A DNA stretch of 64,000 bases, taken from Fibrisoma montanum (lineage in GTDB: Bacteria; Bacteroidota; Bacteroidia; Cytophagales; Spirosomataceae). Below, in pieces: positions 1-9,188 of this stretch. The DNA lies in the NCBI RefSeq assembly GCF_003583365.1, contig NZ_QXED01000001.1:992001-1056000 (forward strand), written 5' to 3'. Within the stretch, counting starts at the first letter, position 1. The number at the start of each line of letters is the position of its first letter. Under the pieces are notes generated by a model. It was not told the DNA's origin, did no database searches, and was given only the letters and a program-made list of their open reading frames with translations. A program made the position numbers and the translations under genes.

Positions 1-903
1 AACTACGGGTATCTGGTACACGGCGTTACCGACTTTGCCCATCTTCAGGAAATACAGAATCTGTACGCCGATCATGTCCAGCTTGTTCAGGGTGACTTTC
101 AGGCCAGCCTTCAGCGATTTCAGAACAACATGGCTCTTGAGTACATCACAGGCTATCTGGTCGAATACTCGCTGTCGGCGGATAATATCTTCGTGTTTAT
201 CCTGATTTTTACGTCGTTTGGCGTGCGTGAGCGGTACTACAAAAAGATTCTGGTCTGGGGAATTCTGGGGGCTATCGTACTGCGTTTTGTCTTCATTTTC
301 GTGGGGTCGGCTCTGCTGCAGCGGTTCGAGTGGATCATGTTTCTTTTTGGTGCGTTTCTGGTTTATACGGGTTTGCGGTTGTTCTTCCAGAAGGAAGAAG
401 ATGAGAAAATTGAACCCAGCAGCCACCCCGTTGTTCGGTTTGCCAGCCGCTATCTGAACGTTTACAAGCGAAACGTATCCGAAAATTTCTTTATCCGTCG
501 GAAGTCAGACCGCAAGCTGTTCGTAACGCCCCTGTTCATTATCGTGATTGTAGTGGCATTTACGGACCTGATTTTTGCCGTCGACTCCATTCCGGCCATC
601 TTCTCGATCACCAAAGACCCGTACATTGTCTTTTTCTCGAACGTATTTGCCATCATGGGACTACGGTCGATGTTCTTCTTCCTGTCGAGCATTATGAGCC
701 AGTTCCGCTTCCTGAAAGTTGGTCTGGCCGTTCTCCTTACGTTTATCGGAGTGAAAATGCTGACGGACCATTACCTAGAAGAACTTGGCTTCCAGCCCGT
801 CTATTCGCTGTACATCATCATCGCTATTCTGGCGACGAGTATTCTGGCCTCCTGGGCTATTCCGGAGAAGAAAAAAGAGAAAGAAGAAGGCGTTGAAGTC
901 TGA
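1..903 (+). CDS. TerC/Alx-family integral membrane protein (5' end outside window)
   Basis: The reading frame is open from base 1 and joins without a break to the part starting at the Met codon at 130, so the gene is truncated by the window edge and 130 is probably not its start. The visible part has about seven hydrophobic segments. The family signature is present: the acidic membrane motif SADNIFVF, and a second motif with FTDLIFAVDSIPAI, followed by a segment ending GLRSMFF. The tail is highly charged (KKKEKEEG), as expected for a cytoplasmic C-terminus. TerC/Alx proteins are linked to tellurite resistance, manganese export and metal supply to secreted proteins; which applies here cannot be read from the sequence. 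It stands alone, followed by a hairpin at 930-964 and the helicase gene. Confidence 0.9.
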   Translation, partial: NYGYLVHGVTDFAHLQEIQNLYADHVQLVQGDFQASLQRFQNNMALEYITGYLVEYSLSADNIFVFILIFTSFGVRERYYKKILVWGILGAIVLRFVFIFVGSALLQRFEWIMFLFGAFLVYTGLRLFFQKEEDEKIEPSSHPVVRFASRYLNVYKRNVSENFFIRRKSDRKLFVTPLFIIVIVVAFTDLIFAVDSIPAIFSITKDPYIVFFSNVFAIMGLRSMFFFLSSIMSQFRFLKVGLAVLLTFIGVKMLTDHYLEELGFQPVYSLYIIIAILATSILASWAIPEKKKEKEEGVEV

Positions 904-929
904 GCGGTACGCTGACCGTCATAATACTG

Positions 930-964
930 ATTCCCCGGCTTGTTTTCGTAACAGTCCGGGGAAT
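930..964. terminator. Hairpin between the TerC gene and the helicase gene
   Basis: A 9-bp G/C-rich stem (ATTCCCCGG with its complement), extended by a further short bulged stem around a TTCGT loop. There is no T-run after it, so it is a weak terminator candidate or an RNA-stabilising hairpin. Confidence 0.45.
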
Positions 965-993
965 TACATGTATAGGCTAAACTCCGGTTCCGA

Positions 994-3900
994 ATGCTCA
1001 CTACCCGCGCACTGAAAACCTTCCGCCGACGACTTACCAACCTGAGCCGCCGTAATCGCTCGCTGATTCTGACCAGCCTGCCACTCGATCAGTTTCTGGA
1101 CCTCCATGAAACTGATTTTCTGCTCAACAAACCCTCCTTTTCAATCATTGCAGACCTGATCGCCCGGAAATCTGCTATACCCCTATGCGACGTACTGGAC
1201 GCTCGCCAGCAACGTAGCAACGAGGTAAGCCGCCGGCTCCGGCGTATTGACCGCACCGCACGATTTATTACTGAGGAGCGGGGCACAGAAGACTTGTTTG
1301 TGGGCTGGCCGTTTATACGGGGTAAGTTTCTGGATGGCTCTGTGGTTCATGCCCCTCTGCTGTTCTTTCCGGTTCAACTGGAGCAGGCTGGTAAACACTG
1401 GCGACTGCTACGCCGGGGCGATGAGCCGGCCTTTCTGAACCCGACTCTGGCGGTAGCCTACGGCCATTTCAATCAGGTTAAACTGCCGGACGAGGTAATT
1501 GATAAAGACCTGGCTGATTTCGACAAAGACTCGCTTGTATTCCGCACGCAGTTGTACGAGTGGCTGAAAACAACACCCCTGGAGTTAAATTTCAATCAGG
1601 AGGTATTTATCGATCAGCTCCGCTTTTATGACAAAGAGCCGGTAAAGGGCCTGGAGCAGCTTGAACGTACCGGCGAACTTAAACTTTACCCGGAAGCGGT
1701 ACTAGGCATTTTTCCACAAGCGGGCTCCTTTCTCGTTCCCGACTACGATGAGCTGATCAAACGAACGGAACGTGATGCCAGCACAGGCGACGGTGAAACT
1801 GAAGAGCCGATTTATCTCGATTTTCCGGCATCGCCTACCAGTCCTTCTCTGCCTTTAAACGAGAATAAACTGTTCACCCCGCTCCCCATGGATGCGTCGC
1901 AGGAGGCCGCCATCCGGACTGTCCGGAGTGGTCAATCGCTGGTGGTTCAGGGCCCTCCCGGTACGGGAAAATCCCAGCTGATCGCCAACCTGATGGCCGA
2001 TGCAGCCGCCCGGGGTAAACGGGTGCTGTTAGTTTGCCAGAAACGGGCCGCGCTCGATGTTGTTCATGAACGGCTGAGTCAGGTTGGCATGGCACCGTTT
2101 ATGGCCCTGGTCCACGACTTTCAGGACGACCGGAAAGCGCTGTACGCCCAGATAGCTAATCAGATCGAACAGATCGACACCTACCGCCAGCTAAACAACA
2201 GTCTCAATGCCGTGTTGCTGGAGCGGGATTTCGACGCCGAAAGCCGTCGGATCGATGAAGCGGTTGCCGAATTACAGACGTTCAAGCAAGCTTTGTTTGA
2301 TGCCACGGCCTGCGGTTTATCCCCTAAAGAACTGTATCTAACGAGCGACCCGAACAGCCCCTCCATACGGCTTGACGACCTCTATGCTCATTTTAAATTT
2401 ACAGAATCAGATACGTTCGGCAGACGGCTTAGCAACTACGCAGCATACGCCGAACAGCTTGGCCCCGACCATCCCTGGGCCGATCGCATCAGCTTTGCTT
2501 CCTTCACCGCCGGCGATTTACCCAGAATCAGCCAGTTTGTATCGGAACTACCCGGTTTTGCGAAAGAGCAAGTAAGCCAATGGCGACGGGTATTCGGCGA
2601 ACCACCCGGCTGGCTACCCCTCGTCGATTCTGGTAAACACCTCGACGAACTACGGTTTATCCGGCAGAAGCTGAGTGAGAAAAGCGTCTGGTCAATCTTG
2701 CACCGATTGGCAACAAATGAACTACCTACCAACGCTGCGGCCTTGTTTGAAACCGAAAAATCAGCCCTAAATGCAATAGCCGGGCAGGGTCTGTTAGATA
2801 GCCCCATTCCGCAGGAGCAGTCGGCAGCGTTTGGGCAGCGGCTACGGGATGGCCTACGGGCTCGGGCTTCTGTACTTCGCTGGCTGGTATACGGCGATAA
2901 AGATTTTTTACAAACCATCGCCCACCAGCACAATCTGACCGTTTCTCTGAGCGACCTGCGCGAGCTTGAACAACGTTTTGTAAACCGACTGTCGTGGGAA
3001 CAGAAAATTCGACTCGTTGCCCGCCAGTTTGACTCTGCTTTTCAGATAGGCGATTCGCCCCACGAAACCCAACAGACATTTGACCAGCTCTATCAGGTGG
3101 TTTTGCTCGCTACCGATACGTGGACAAAACTGACTGCCCATTTTTCGTTTTTACTACCCTGGCTTTCGGCAACAACCAATCAAAGCGCGGCTATAGACGG
3201 CCTTCAACAAGCCATAGACTGGCTGCAGGCAGCAACCGTACGGTATAACAACTCGCTGACGTACCTTACTCAGACGCAGATAGAACGATTAATCTACTCC
3301 GCTGACGTGGCTGTTCAGGAACTGGTTCAGTCGCTACGTACTGATTTTGAGCTGCTGGTGGAGTCAGACCGCCTTCATGATACGTTTTCCGAACCTGAAC
3401 GCGTGGTTATTGAGCGCCTTCAGTCCACGCAGCCACGCACATGGCTGGCTGTCTTTCAAAACGCCCTGCGGCTCGCCTGGCTGGAACACCTAGAGCAACT
3501 ACATCCTGAATTGCGCAGTGTGTCGTCGTTGCGAATGCAACAAACAGAGCAGGCTTTACAGGAGAGTATCCGACAAAAGCAGGCCCTGAGCCGTGATATT
3601 TTGCTGATTCGGTTACGGGAGCAAACGTACCGCAATTTGACGTTCAACCGGCTCAATAACGTAGTGAGCTACCGTGATTTGCTGCATCAGACAACCAAGA
3701 AACGGAGCATCTGGCCCGTCAGAAAATTGCTGGAGCAGTTTGCTGATGAAGTCGTAAAACTGGTCCCGTGCTGGATGGCGTCGCCCGAATCGGTGTCAGC
3801 TATATTTCCGTTGCGCGCCGACCTGTTCGACCTCGTTATCTTCGACGAAGCCTCTCAATGCTTTGCAGAGAGCGGCATTCCGGCCATATTCCGGGGCAGA

Positions 3901-4932
3901 CAGATCATTGTTACAGGCGATAATCAGCAGCTGCGCCCGAGCGATCTGTACCGAACCCGCCTTGAAGAAGATCCTGCCGATGAGTTGCCGGTATCGCTCG
4001 ACGTAGAATCCCTGCTCGAATTAGCAGCTCAGCAATTGCCGCAGGTTTCGTTGACCGAACACTACCGGAGTCGCTCTCTGGACCTGATTACGTTTTCCAA
4101 TCAGCATTTTTATAAAAACCGGCTGTCGTTGATTCCCCATTTCGACGATATAAACCGCTCCGACCCTGCCATACGCTACCTGAACGTCAACGGTATCTGG
4201 CAACAGCATACCAACCTCATTGAAGCCGAAGCCGTTGTCAGACTTATTGATCAGCTACAAACTGAACAGCCAGCCCTCTCAATTGGGGTCGTTACGTTCA
4301 ACTACCCACAGCAGCAACTGATTCAGGATTTACTGGAAACAGGCCGCAACCCCTATCCACCGGTTCTGGTGAAGAATATAGAAAACGTTCAGGGTGATGA
4401 ACGGGATGTAATCATATTTTCGGTGGGGTACGCGCCAAATGAACGCGGTCAGGTATCCATGCAGTTTGGCAGCCTGAATACCCGCGGAGGAGCCAACCGG
4501 TTAAATGTAGCCGTTACGCGGGCTCGGGAACGAATCTACCTCGTTACCAGCCTGTGGCCCGAACAATTGCACGTTGAAAACACGATCAACGAAGGTCCTT
4601 TACTTTTGAAGGCCTACCTGACCTACGCCCGCGAGGTTGCAGAAGGCCGGTTTCGCCCCCAGCCCCGTCTGTACGAAGGCTCACCAACTGGCTACTTCCT
4701 GAAAAATCAACTTGCTCAGACCAATCCGGACTGGCGACCGGAACTACCCTTTGCTGATTTAAGCGTACGCACAAACGAACGCTACGTATCGGTCATCCTC
4801 ACCGACGATGATGCCTACTACCAGCAAGCCGTAAAAGAGTCTCATGCCTATCAGGCCTTTGGCCTACAGGCCAAAGGCTGGCCGTTCCGACGGATCTGGA
4901 GTCGGCAGCACTGGCAACACGCAACCACATAA
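994..4932 (+). CDS. DUF4011-type superfamily 1 DNA/RNA helicase, 1312 aa
   Basis: A large cytoplasmic ATPase. The N-terminus has the LTNLSRRNR pattern of DUF4011 proteins. Helicase motifs follow: Walker A GPPGTGKS at residues 320-327, Walker B FDEASQ at 950-955, a GDNQQL motif shortly after, and C-terminal helicase motifs NVQGDERD and NVAVTRARER. About 600 residues separate Walker A and Walker B, a long helical insert usual for the UPF1-like branch. The last 60 residues (FADLSV at 1253 to GWPFRRIWS at 1295-1303) resemble the end of the MTES_1575/Vsr-like nuclease domain often fused to such helicases, but the active-site Glu position seems to be Leu1269. Proteins of this class occur in anti-phage systems such as Hhe and also as stand-alone genes; no defence partner is adjacent. 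The role is therefore open. Confidence 0.9.
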   Translation: MLTTRALKTFRRRLTNLSRRNRSLILTSLPLDQFLDLHETDFLLNKPSFSIIADLIARKSAIPLCDVLDARQQRSNEVSRRLRRIDRTARFITEERGTEDLFVGWPFIRGKFLDGSVVHAPLLFFPVQLEQAGKHWRLLRRGDEPAFLNPTLAVAYGHFNQVKLPDEVIDKDLADFDKDSLVFRTQLYEWLKTTPLELNFNQEVFIDQLRFYDKEPVKGLEQLERTGELKLYPEAVLGIFPQAGSFLVPDYDELIKRTERDASTGDGETEEPIYLDFPASPTSPSLPLNENKLFTPLPMDASQEAAIRTVRSGQSLVVQGPPGTGKSQLIANLMADAAARGKRVLLVCQKRAALDVVHERLSQVGMAPFMALVHDFQDDRKALYAQIANQIEQIDTYRQLNNSLNAVLLERDFDAESRRIDEAVAELQTFKQALFDATACGLSPKELYLTSDPNSPSIRLDDLYAHFKFTESDTFGRRLSNYAAYAEQLGPDHPWADRISFASFTAGDLPRISQFVSELPGFAKEQVSQWRRVFGEPPGWLPLVDSGKHLDELRFIRQKLSEKSVWSILHRLATNELPTNAAALFETEKSALNAIAGQGLLDSPIPQEQSAAFGQRLRDGLRARASVLRWLVYGDKDFLQTIAHQHNLTVSLSDLRELEQRFVNRLSWEQKIRLVARQFDSAFQIGDSPHETQQTFDQLYQVVLLATDTWTKLTAHFSFLLPWLSATTNQSAAIDGLQQAIDWLQAATVRYNNSLTYLTQTQIERLIYSADVAVQELVQSLRTDFELLVESDRLHDTFSEPERVVIERLQSTQPRTWLAVFQNALRLAWLEHLEQLHPELRSVSSLRMQQTEQALQESIRQKQALSRDILLIRLREQTYRNLTFNRLNNVVSYRDLLHQTTKKRSIWPVRKLLEQFADEVVKLVPCWMASPESVSAIFPLRADLFDLVIFDEASQCFAESGIPAIFRGRQIIVTGDNQQLRPSDLYRTRLEEDPADELPVSLDVESLLELAAQQLPQVSLTEHYRSRSLDLITFSNQHFYKNRLSLIPHFDDINRSDPAIRYLNVNGIWQQHTNLIEAEAVVRLIDQLQTEQPALSIGVVTFNYPQQQLIQDLLETGRNPYPPVLVKNIENVQGDERDVIIFSVGYAPNERGQVSMQFGSLNTRGGANRLNVAVTRARERIYLVTSLWPEQLHVENTINEGPLLLKAYLTYAREVAEGRFRPQPRLYEGSPTGYFLKNQLAQTNPDWRPELPFADLSVRTNERYVSVILTDDDAYYQQAVKESHAYQAFGLQAKGWPFRRIWSRQHWQHATT

Positions 4933-5051
4933 CAGATCATTTACCGCTAAATCAGATTTACAATAACCGTATACAATATGTTTACGGTCAGATTGATTTT
5001 AAAGTATTTTAGACAATACTAATACTATTAATAAATTTAAACCAACTAGTT

Positions 5052-7232
5052 ATGTTCAACTTATCCTTTAATGTACCATTCTGTTTCCGCCAATTAACCT
5101 CCGTAGTGATACTCACCGGATGCTTTGCCGGAGCCACCTTTGCCCAGGTTGACCGCCAGGTTCAAATGCCAATCAACGTTCATTCAATTCAACATGTACG
5201 GCTTGCTCAAAACAGTACGTTAGCTGGCAGTAAATCGGTCAGGTTAGACAGGCTGCTGCAAAAGATTGCCGATGGGCTATCGCCTGACCGGTTGAAGAAG
5301 AACGGCAAACCTCTATTAAGGGTACGGGGCGATAAGGTACTTGTCACCGCGCAGGCCGAGGGCGATGCCAACGCCGTAGCCAATTCACTACGTGGACTTG
5401 GGGCCGACATTACCGGCACCTTTCGCTCGTCCATTTCAGCCTTTATCCCAACGAACCAACTCAAAGCAGCTGGCTCGTTACCAGGTATACGGCTTATTTC
5501 AGCGTCTCAACCCTCTCTGCGAGCGGTCAATCCAATTATTGGCCAGTGCGATACGGCTATGCGCTCCAACATTGTTCGACAACTACGGGGGTATTCAGGC
5601 AAAGGCCTGAAGATTGGCGTGCTGTCTGATAGCTACGACTATCTGGGTGGTGCGGCTGCAGGGGTTGCCAACGATGAGCTACCCGGCGTTGGAAACCCTA
5701 ACGGCTATATAACACCGGTTGAGGTGATAGAAGAGCTTTGGCCTGACATTTTTGGCATACCCGGAAGCGACGAAGGTCGGGCAATGATCGAGTTAATTCA
5801 CGACGTGGCTCCTTCGGCAACATTTGCTTTTGCCAGCGCTTTTAACGGAGAAGCCAGATTTGCTGAAAACATCCTGCGGCTAAAGGAGGCCGGCTGCGAC
5901 ATCATCGTTGACGATGTGTATTATCCACAAGAACCCTTCTTTCAGAACGGTATTATTGCTCAGGCAGTCAACGAGGTACGTAATGCGGGCGTCTACTATT
6001 TTACGGCAGCCGGTAATAACAGCAATTACTCGTATGAACGGTTTTTCTTCTCAGGTGGGAACGTAACGATTCCGCTTTTAGGAGAGTATGAAGTACATAA
6101 ATTCAACGCTCAACAGCCGTTTCAACCGCTCCTTGTACCGCCCGGCGGCTACATAGATGACTGGTTTCAATGGGATGATCCGTTCTTTGGGAATGTACAG
6201 TCTGATATAGACGTACTGCTGGTAGATCAGAACGGTACTGTACTGGACGCTTCTCTGGTTGATAATATCGGTGCCAAACAACCTGTTGAGGAAATCTTCT
6301 ATTTCAATGACACTGACCAGCCTCAACTCGTTTTTCTGCTTGTGGGGCTGTATGCAGGTCCGAAGCCTAAACGTCTGAAGTATATTTCCTACGGGATTGA
6401 GTTGTTCGTTAATGCATCCGATTACCCAGGTCTGGGGGCATCAACGGTTGTGGGGCATGCCAACGCTGAAGGCGCCATGTCGGTAGCAGCCGCCCCTTAT
6501 ATCAATACGCCGGCTTACGGTGTTAATCCGCCAATCGTTGAAGGCTTCTCGTCGCTGGGCGGTACGCCACTTCTTTTCGATGATGCCGGCAATCGTTACC
6601 AATCGCCCCGAAAGACCCGTAAACCAGACTTTACAGCACCTGACGGTGGTAACACATCTTTCTTCTTTATAGACAGCGCTATTGACGCTGACGCGATTCC
6701 TAATTTCTTTGGCACCTCAGCAGCGGCCCCCAATGCGGCTGCCGTAGCCGCTTTGATATTGGAAGCGTGGAACGGTCCCAGGCCCTCGCCTACTGTGCTT
6801 CGCGACGTGCTGGCAAAAACAGCCATTGACATGAATAACCCCTATAATGGCAATGGAAATGACAAAGGGTATGACGACGCAACAGGAACCGGACTTATCG
6901 ATGCGGTTTTTGCGGTTGAAGCAGCCCGGCAACTTACCGGAGCCGCGCGTCTTGCCGCCAGGGAAGCGGGCAAGGGCCTATCCGTCGAGGTAACGCCTAA
7001 CCCCGCCGTAGGCGACTACATTGATGCTACCATTCTTGGTGTTGAAGGTAAGCCCTTAACGGTCTCCTTAGTGACCACCGACGGCCGGGTCGTTGCAGAC
7101 CAGACTGTCAATAAGGCGGCCGCCCGGCAACAAATACGCATTCCACTCAGTCGTCAGGCACCGGGGCTTTTTATGCTACGTATTAACTCACTTACCGAAA
7201 GCCGTACGGTTAAAGTTTTGAAACAGGATTAG
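5052..7232 (+). CDS. Secreted subtilisin-like (S8 fold) protein with T9SS sorting domain, 726 aa
   Basis: A signal peptide (hydrophobic stretch ending ATFAQ, about residue 32) is followed by a prodomain-like region and a subtilase fold. Visible active-site elements are Asp193 in IGVLSDSYD, oxyanion Asn322 in AAGNN and Ser556 in GTSAAAP. Where classical subtilases have HGT, this protein reads DEGRAM with Glu241, so the His is replaced by Glu; His250 lies nine residues later, outside the usual position. About 190 residues of beta-rich insert lie between Asn322 and the Ser motif. The last 85 or so residues (from VTPNPAVGDY) form a type IX secretion C-terminal sorting domain ending with a short basic strand, so the mature protein is probably exported and surface-bound. 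It could be an active protease with an unusual triad or a non-catalytic relative. A terminator follows directly. Confidence 0.88.
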   Translation: MFNLSFNVPFCFRQLTSVVILTGCFAGATFAQVDRQVQMPINVHSIQHVRLAQNSTLAGSKSVRLDRLLQKIADGLSPDRLKKNGKPLLRVRGDKVLVTAQAEGDANAVANSLRGLGADITGTFRSSISAFIPTNQLKAAGSLPGIRLISASQPSLRAVNPIIGQCDTAMRSNIVRQLRGYSGKGLKIGVLSDSYDYLGGAAAGVANDELPGVGNPNGYITPVEVIEELWPDIFGIPGSDEGRAMIELIHDVAPSATFAFASAFNGEARFAENILRLKEAGCDIIVDDVYYPQEPFFQNGIIAQAVNEVRNAGVYYFTAAGNNSNYSYERFFFSGGNVTIPLLGEYEVHKFNAQQPFQPLLVPPGGYIDDWFQWDDPFFGNVQSDIDVLLVDQNGTVLDASLVDNIGAKQPVEEIFYFNDTDQPQLVFLLVGLYAGPKPKRLKYISYGIELFVNASDYPGLGASTVVGHANAEGAMSVAAAPYINTPAYGVNPPIVEGFSSLGGTPLLFDDAGNRYQSPRKTRKPDFTAPDGGNTSFFFIDSAIDADAIPNFFGTSAAAPNAAAVAALILEAWNGPRPSPTVLRDVLAKTAIDMNNPYNGNGNDKGYDDATGTGLIDAVFAVEAARQLTGAARLAAREAGKGLSVEVTPNPAVGDYIDATILGVEGKPLTVSLVTTDGRVVADQTVNKAAARQQIRIPLSRQAPGLFMLRINSLTESRTVKVLKQD

Positions 7233-7234
7233 GC

Positions 7235-7273
7235 AAAAAAGAGGTCGGACAGTGCTGTCCGACCTCTTTTTTT
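7235..7273. terminator. Bidirectional rho-independent terminator
   Basis: A 12-bp perfect stem (GAGGTCGGACAG, loop TG) flanked by an A-run on the left and a T-run on the right. It serves both the subtilase gene (+) and carA (-), whose stop codon lies at its edge. Confidence 0.92.
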
Positions 7274-8375
7274 ATTCGTTAATAAGCTTCACAAACTCAT
7301 CAAACAAGTAGCGGGAGTCGTGCGGCCCTGGTGATGCTTCCGGGTGGTACTGTACCGAGAATGCGGGTTTATCTTTACGCCGAATTCCTTCAATTGTTTT
7401 ATCGTTCAAGTTCAAATGTGTCACTTCAACGTTAGCATGATCCTGCAGTTCGTCTCCTTTGACGGCAAAACCATGGTTTTGGGACGTCACTTCGCACCGG
7501 CCTGTGATCAGATTCTTAACCGGGTGATTTAAGCCACGATGCCCGTTATGCATCTTGTAGGTTGAAATGCCGCTGGCCAGTGATAGAATCTGATGCCCAA
7601 GGCAAATACCGAACAACGGTTTATCGGTTTCCAGCGCCTGCTTGACGGTTTCAACTGCATACGGCATTGCTGCCGGGTCACCGGGACCGTTTGAGATAAA
7701 GAAACCATCCGGATTCCAGGCAGCTAGCTCGGAAAAAGGCGTTTGAGCGGGAAACACTTTACAGTATGCCCCCCGGTCTGTAAGGTTGCTCAGAATGCTT
7801 TTCTTAACCCCTAGATCCAGTACAGCCACTTTTACTTTGGCATCCTCGCTACCCACTTCGTAAATTTCCTTCGTGCATACCTCCGACGAGAGTTCAAGAC
7901 CTTCCATATCCGGCACCTTGTTCAATTCCGCCAGTAGTATTTCAGGATCAAGTATTTCCGATGAAATAATGCAGTTCATTACGCCCTTATCGCGGATATA
8001 GCGAACCAATTGCCGCGTATCAACGCCGTGAATACCCACAATGTTTGCTTTCTCAAAATACTCCTGCAACGAACCGTCGGCCAGATGTCGTGAGTGTATC
8101 TGTGAAAAGAAATTACACACCATGGCTCTAATTTTAACACCACCCGACTCCTGCTCAGCGCTTTGAAGCACACCATAGTTACCGATATGGGATGTTGTAT
8201 TGATGATGACCTGGCCATAATAAGAAGGATCAGTATAAATTTCCTGATACCCTGTCATGCCGGTGTTAAAGCAAATTTCGCCCCCGGCAGTGCCTATTTT
8301 TCCCAGGGCTAAGCCCCGAAAAACCGAACCATCCTGTAAAACCAGCAGGGCTTCACGTTGCTGCATGTGTTTCAT
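7272..8375 (-). CDS. carA: Carbamoyl-phosphate synthase small (glutaminase) subunit
   Basis: This subunit hydrolyses glutamine and channels ammonia to CarB for arginine and pyrimidine synthesis. The N-terminal CarA domain (residues 5-150, with NTGMTGYQEI) precedes a class I glutamine amidotransferase domain: nucleophile Cys258 in GICLGHQ, and His344 and Glu346 in QYHPEASPGPHDS. The 367-residue length is normal. A start at Met4 is also possible, leaving MQQREALL as the N-terminus. It lies downstream of rplQ but behind a terminator, a placement seen in other Bacteroidota. carB is not in the window. Confidence 0.97.
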   Translation of the reverse strand: MKHMQQREALLVLQDGSVFRGLALGKIGTAGGEICFNTGMTGYQEIYTDPSYYGQVIINTTSHIGNYGVLQSAEQESGGVKIRAMVCNFFSQIHSRHLADGSLQEYFEKANIVGIHGVDTRQLVRYIRDKGVMNCIISSEILDPEILLAELNKVPDMEGLELSSEVCTKEIYEVGSEDAKVKVAVLDLGVKKSILSNLTDRGAYCKVFPAQTPFSELAAWNPDGFFISNGPGDPAAMPYAVETVKQALETDKPLFGICLGHQILSLASGISTYKMHNGHRGLNHPVKNLITGRCEVTSQNHGFAVKGDELQDHANVEVTHLNLNDKTIEGIRRKDKPAFSVQYHPEASPGPHDSRYLFDEFVKLINE

Positions 8376-8405
8376 TGATACGTTTTCGTTCGTTAGTTAA
8401 AGCTT

Positions 8406-8441
8406 AAAAAAAAGGGCTAACCCTGGACGGTTAACCCTTTT
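8406..8441 (-). terminator. Terminator after rplQ, end of the ribosomal operon
   Basis: On the minus strand an 11-bp stem (one G-U pair in the RNA) with a short loop is followed by a run of eight T. It separates rplQ from carA, so carA must be expressed by read-through or its own promoter. Confidence 0.9.
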
Positions 8442-8465
8442 GATGTATTGCAAACGACTTGATCA

Positions 8466-9104
8466 TTAGCTTTGCTTTGGCTCTTCGTCAGTCGATGTTG
8501 CATCAGTTTGATTATCGTCAGCCGATGCGTCAGCAGCCGGAGCTTCCGGTGCTTCAGCAACAGGAGCCGTTTCGGTTACCTCTTCAGCAGCCGGTGCTTC
8601 TTCAGCGACAGGCGCTTCAGTAGCGGTAGCTTCAGCCGCAACAGGCGCAGCAGCAGTTTCGCCGGTAGTCCGGCGTGCACCGCTACCCCGACGGCTCCGA
8701 CGAGTTTTGGTAGTCGCTTTCTCAGCTGCAGCTGCCAGTAACGTTTCGTTGAAGTCAACCAGTTCAATCAGGCAAGTCTCGGCGTTATCCCCTAACCGGT
8801 TACCCAGTTTGATGATGCGCGTGTAACCACCCGGCCGGCTTGCAATTTTATCAGCAACCGTACCGAACAGCTCCTTCATGGTTTCCTTGTTGTTCAGGTA
8901 CTGGAAAACAACCCGACGATTCTGGTACGTATCGTCTTTGGCCCGCGTCAGGATCGGTTCAACGTATTTGCGAAGCTCTTTCGCCTTCGCCACCGTCGTT
9001 TCAATCCGCTTGTGCATGATTAACGACGTAGCCATATTCTGCAACATCGCTTCACGGTGCGCGTGCGTCCGGCTTAAGTGATTATCTTTTTTACCGTGTC
9101 TCAT
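8466..9104 (-). CDS. rplQ: 50S ribosomal protein L17 with long acidic tail
   Basis: Residues 1-120 match L17 throughout ([20 protein letters not shown] start, RPGGYTRI motif). The protein is 212 residues, against about 120-130 in most bacteria. The extra 85 or so residues begin with a basic stretch ([15 protein letters not shown]) and continue as an Ala/Glu/Pro/Thr-rich, negatively charged sequence without predicted structure. It is the last gene of the ribosomal cluster, 84 bases after rpoA. Confidence 0.97.
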   Translation of the reverse strand: MRHGKKDNHLSRTHAHREAMLQNMATSLIMHKRIETTVAKAKELRKYVEPILTRAKDDTYQNRRVVFQYLNNKETMKELFGTVADKIASRPGGYTRIIKLGNRLGDNAETCLIELVDFNETLLAAAAEKATTKTRRSRRGSGARRTTGETAAAPVAAEATATEAPVAEEAPAAEEVTETAPVAEAPEAPAADASADDNQTDATSTDEEPKQS

Positions 9105-9109
9105 TGTCT

Positions 9110-9180
9110 GGTGAAGGGAGGAGGAAGGAAAGAGAAAAGTTTACTAACCCTTTTTCTCCGTTTTCCTTACTCCTGTCTCC
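9110..9180 (-). repeat. Intra-operon inverted repeat, rpoA-rplQ junction
   Basis: Left arm 9110-9139 and right arm 9150-9180 are imperfect complements. Both are purine (or pyrimidine) strings built from GGAGGAA- or GGAGAAA-like units spaced about 7 bases. It fills most of the 84-base gap. Confidence 0.6.
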
Positions 9181-9188
9181 TTTGTTTT

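Noticed and set aside
2436-2933. Open frame of 165 codons on the minus strand
   Set aside because: Lies within the helicase gene and encodes a Ser/Arg/Cys-rich product typical of an antisense shadow.
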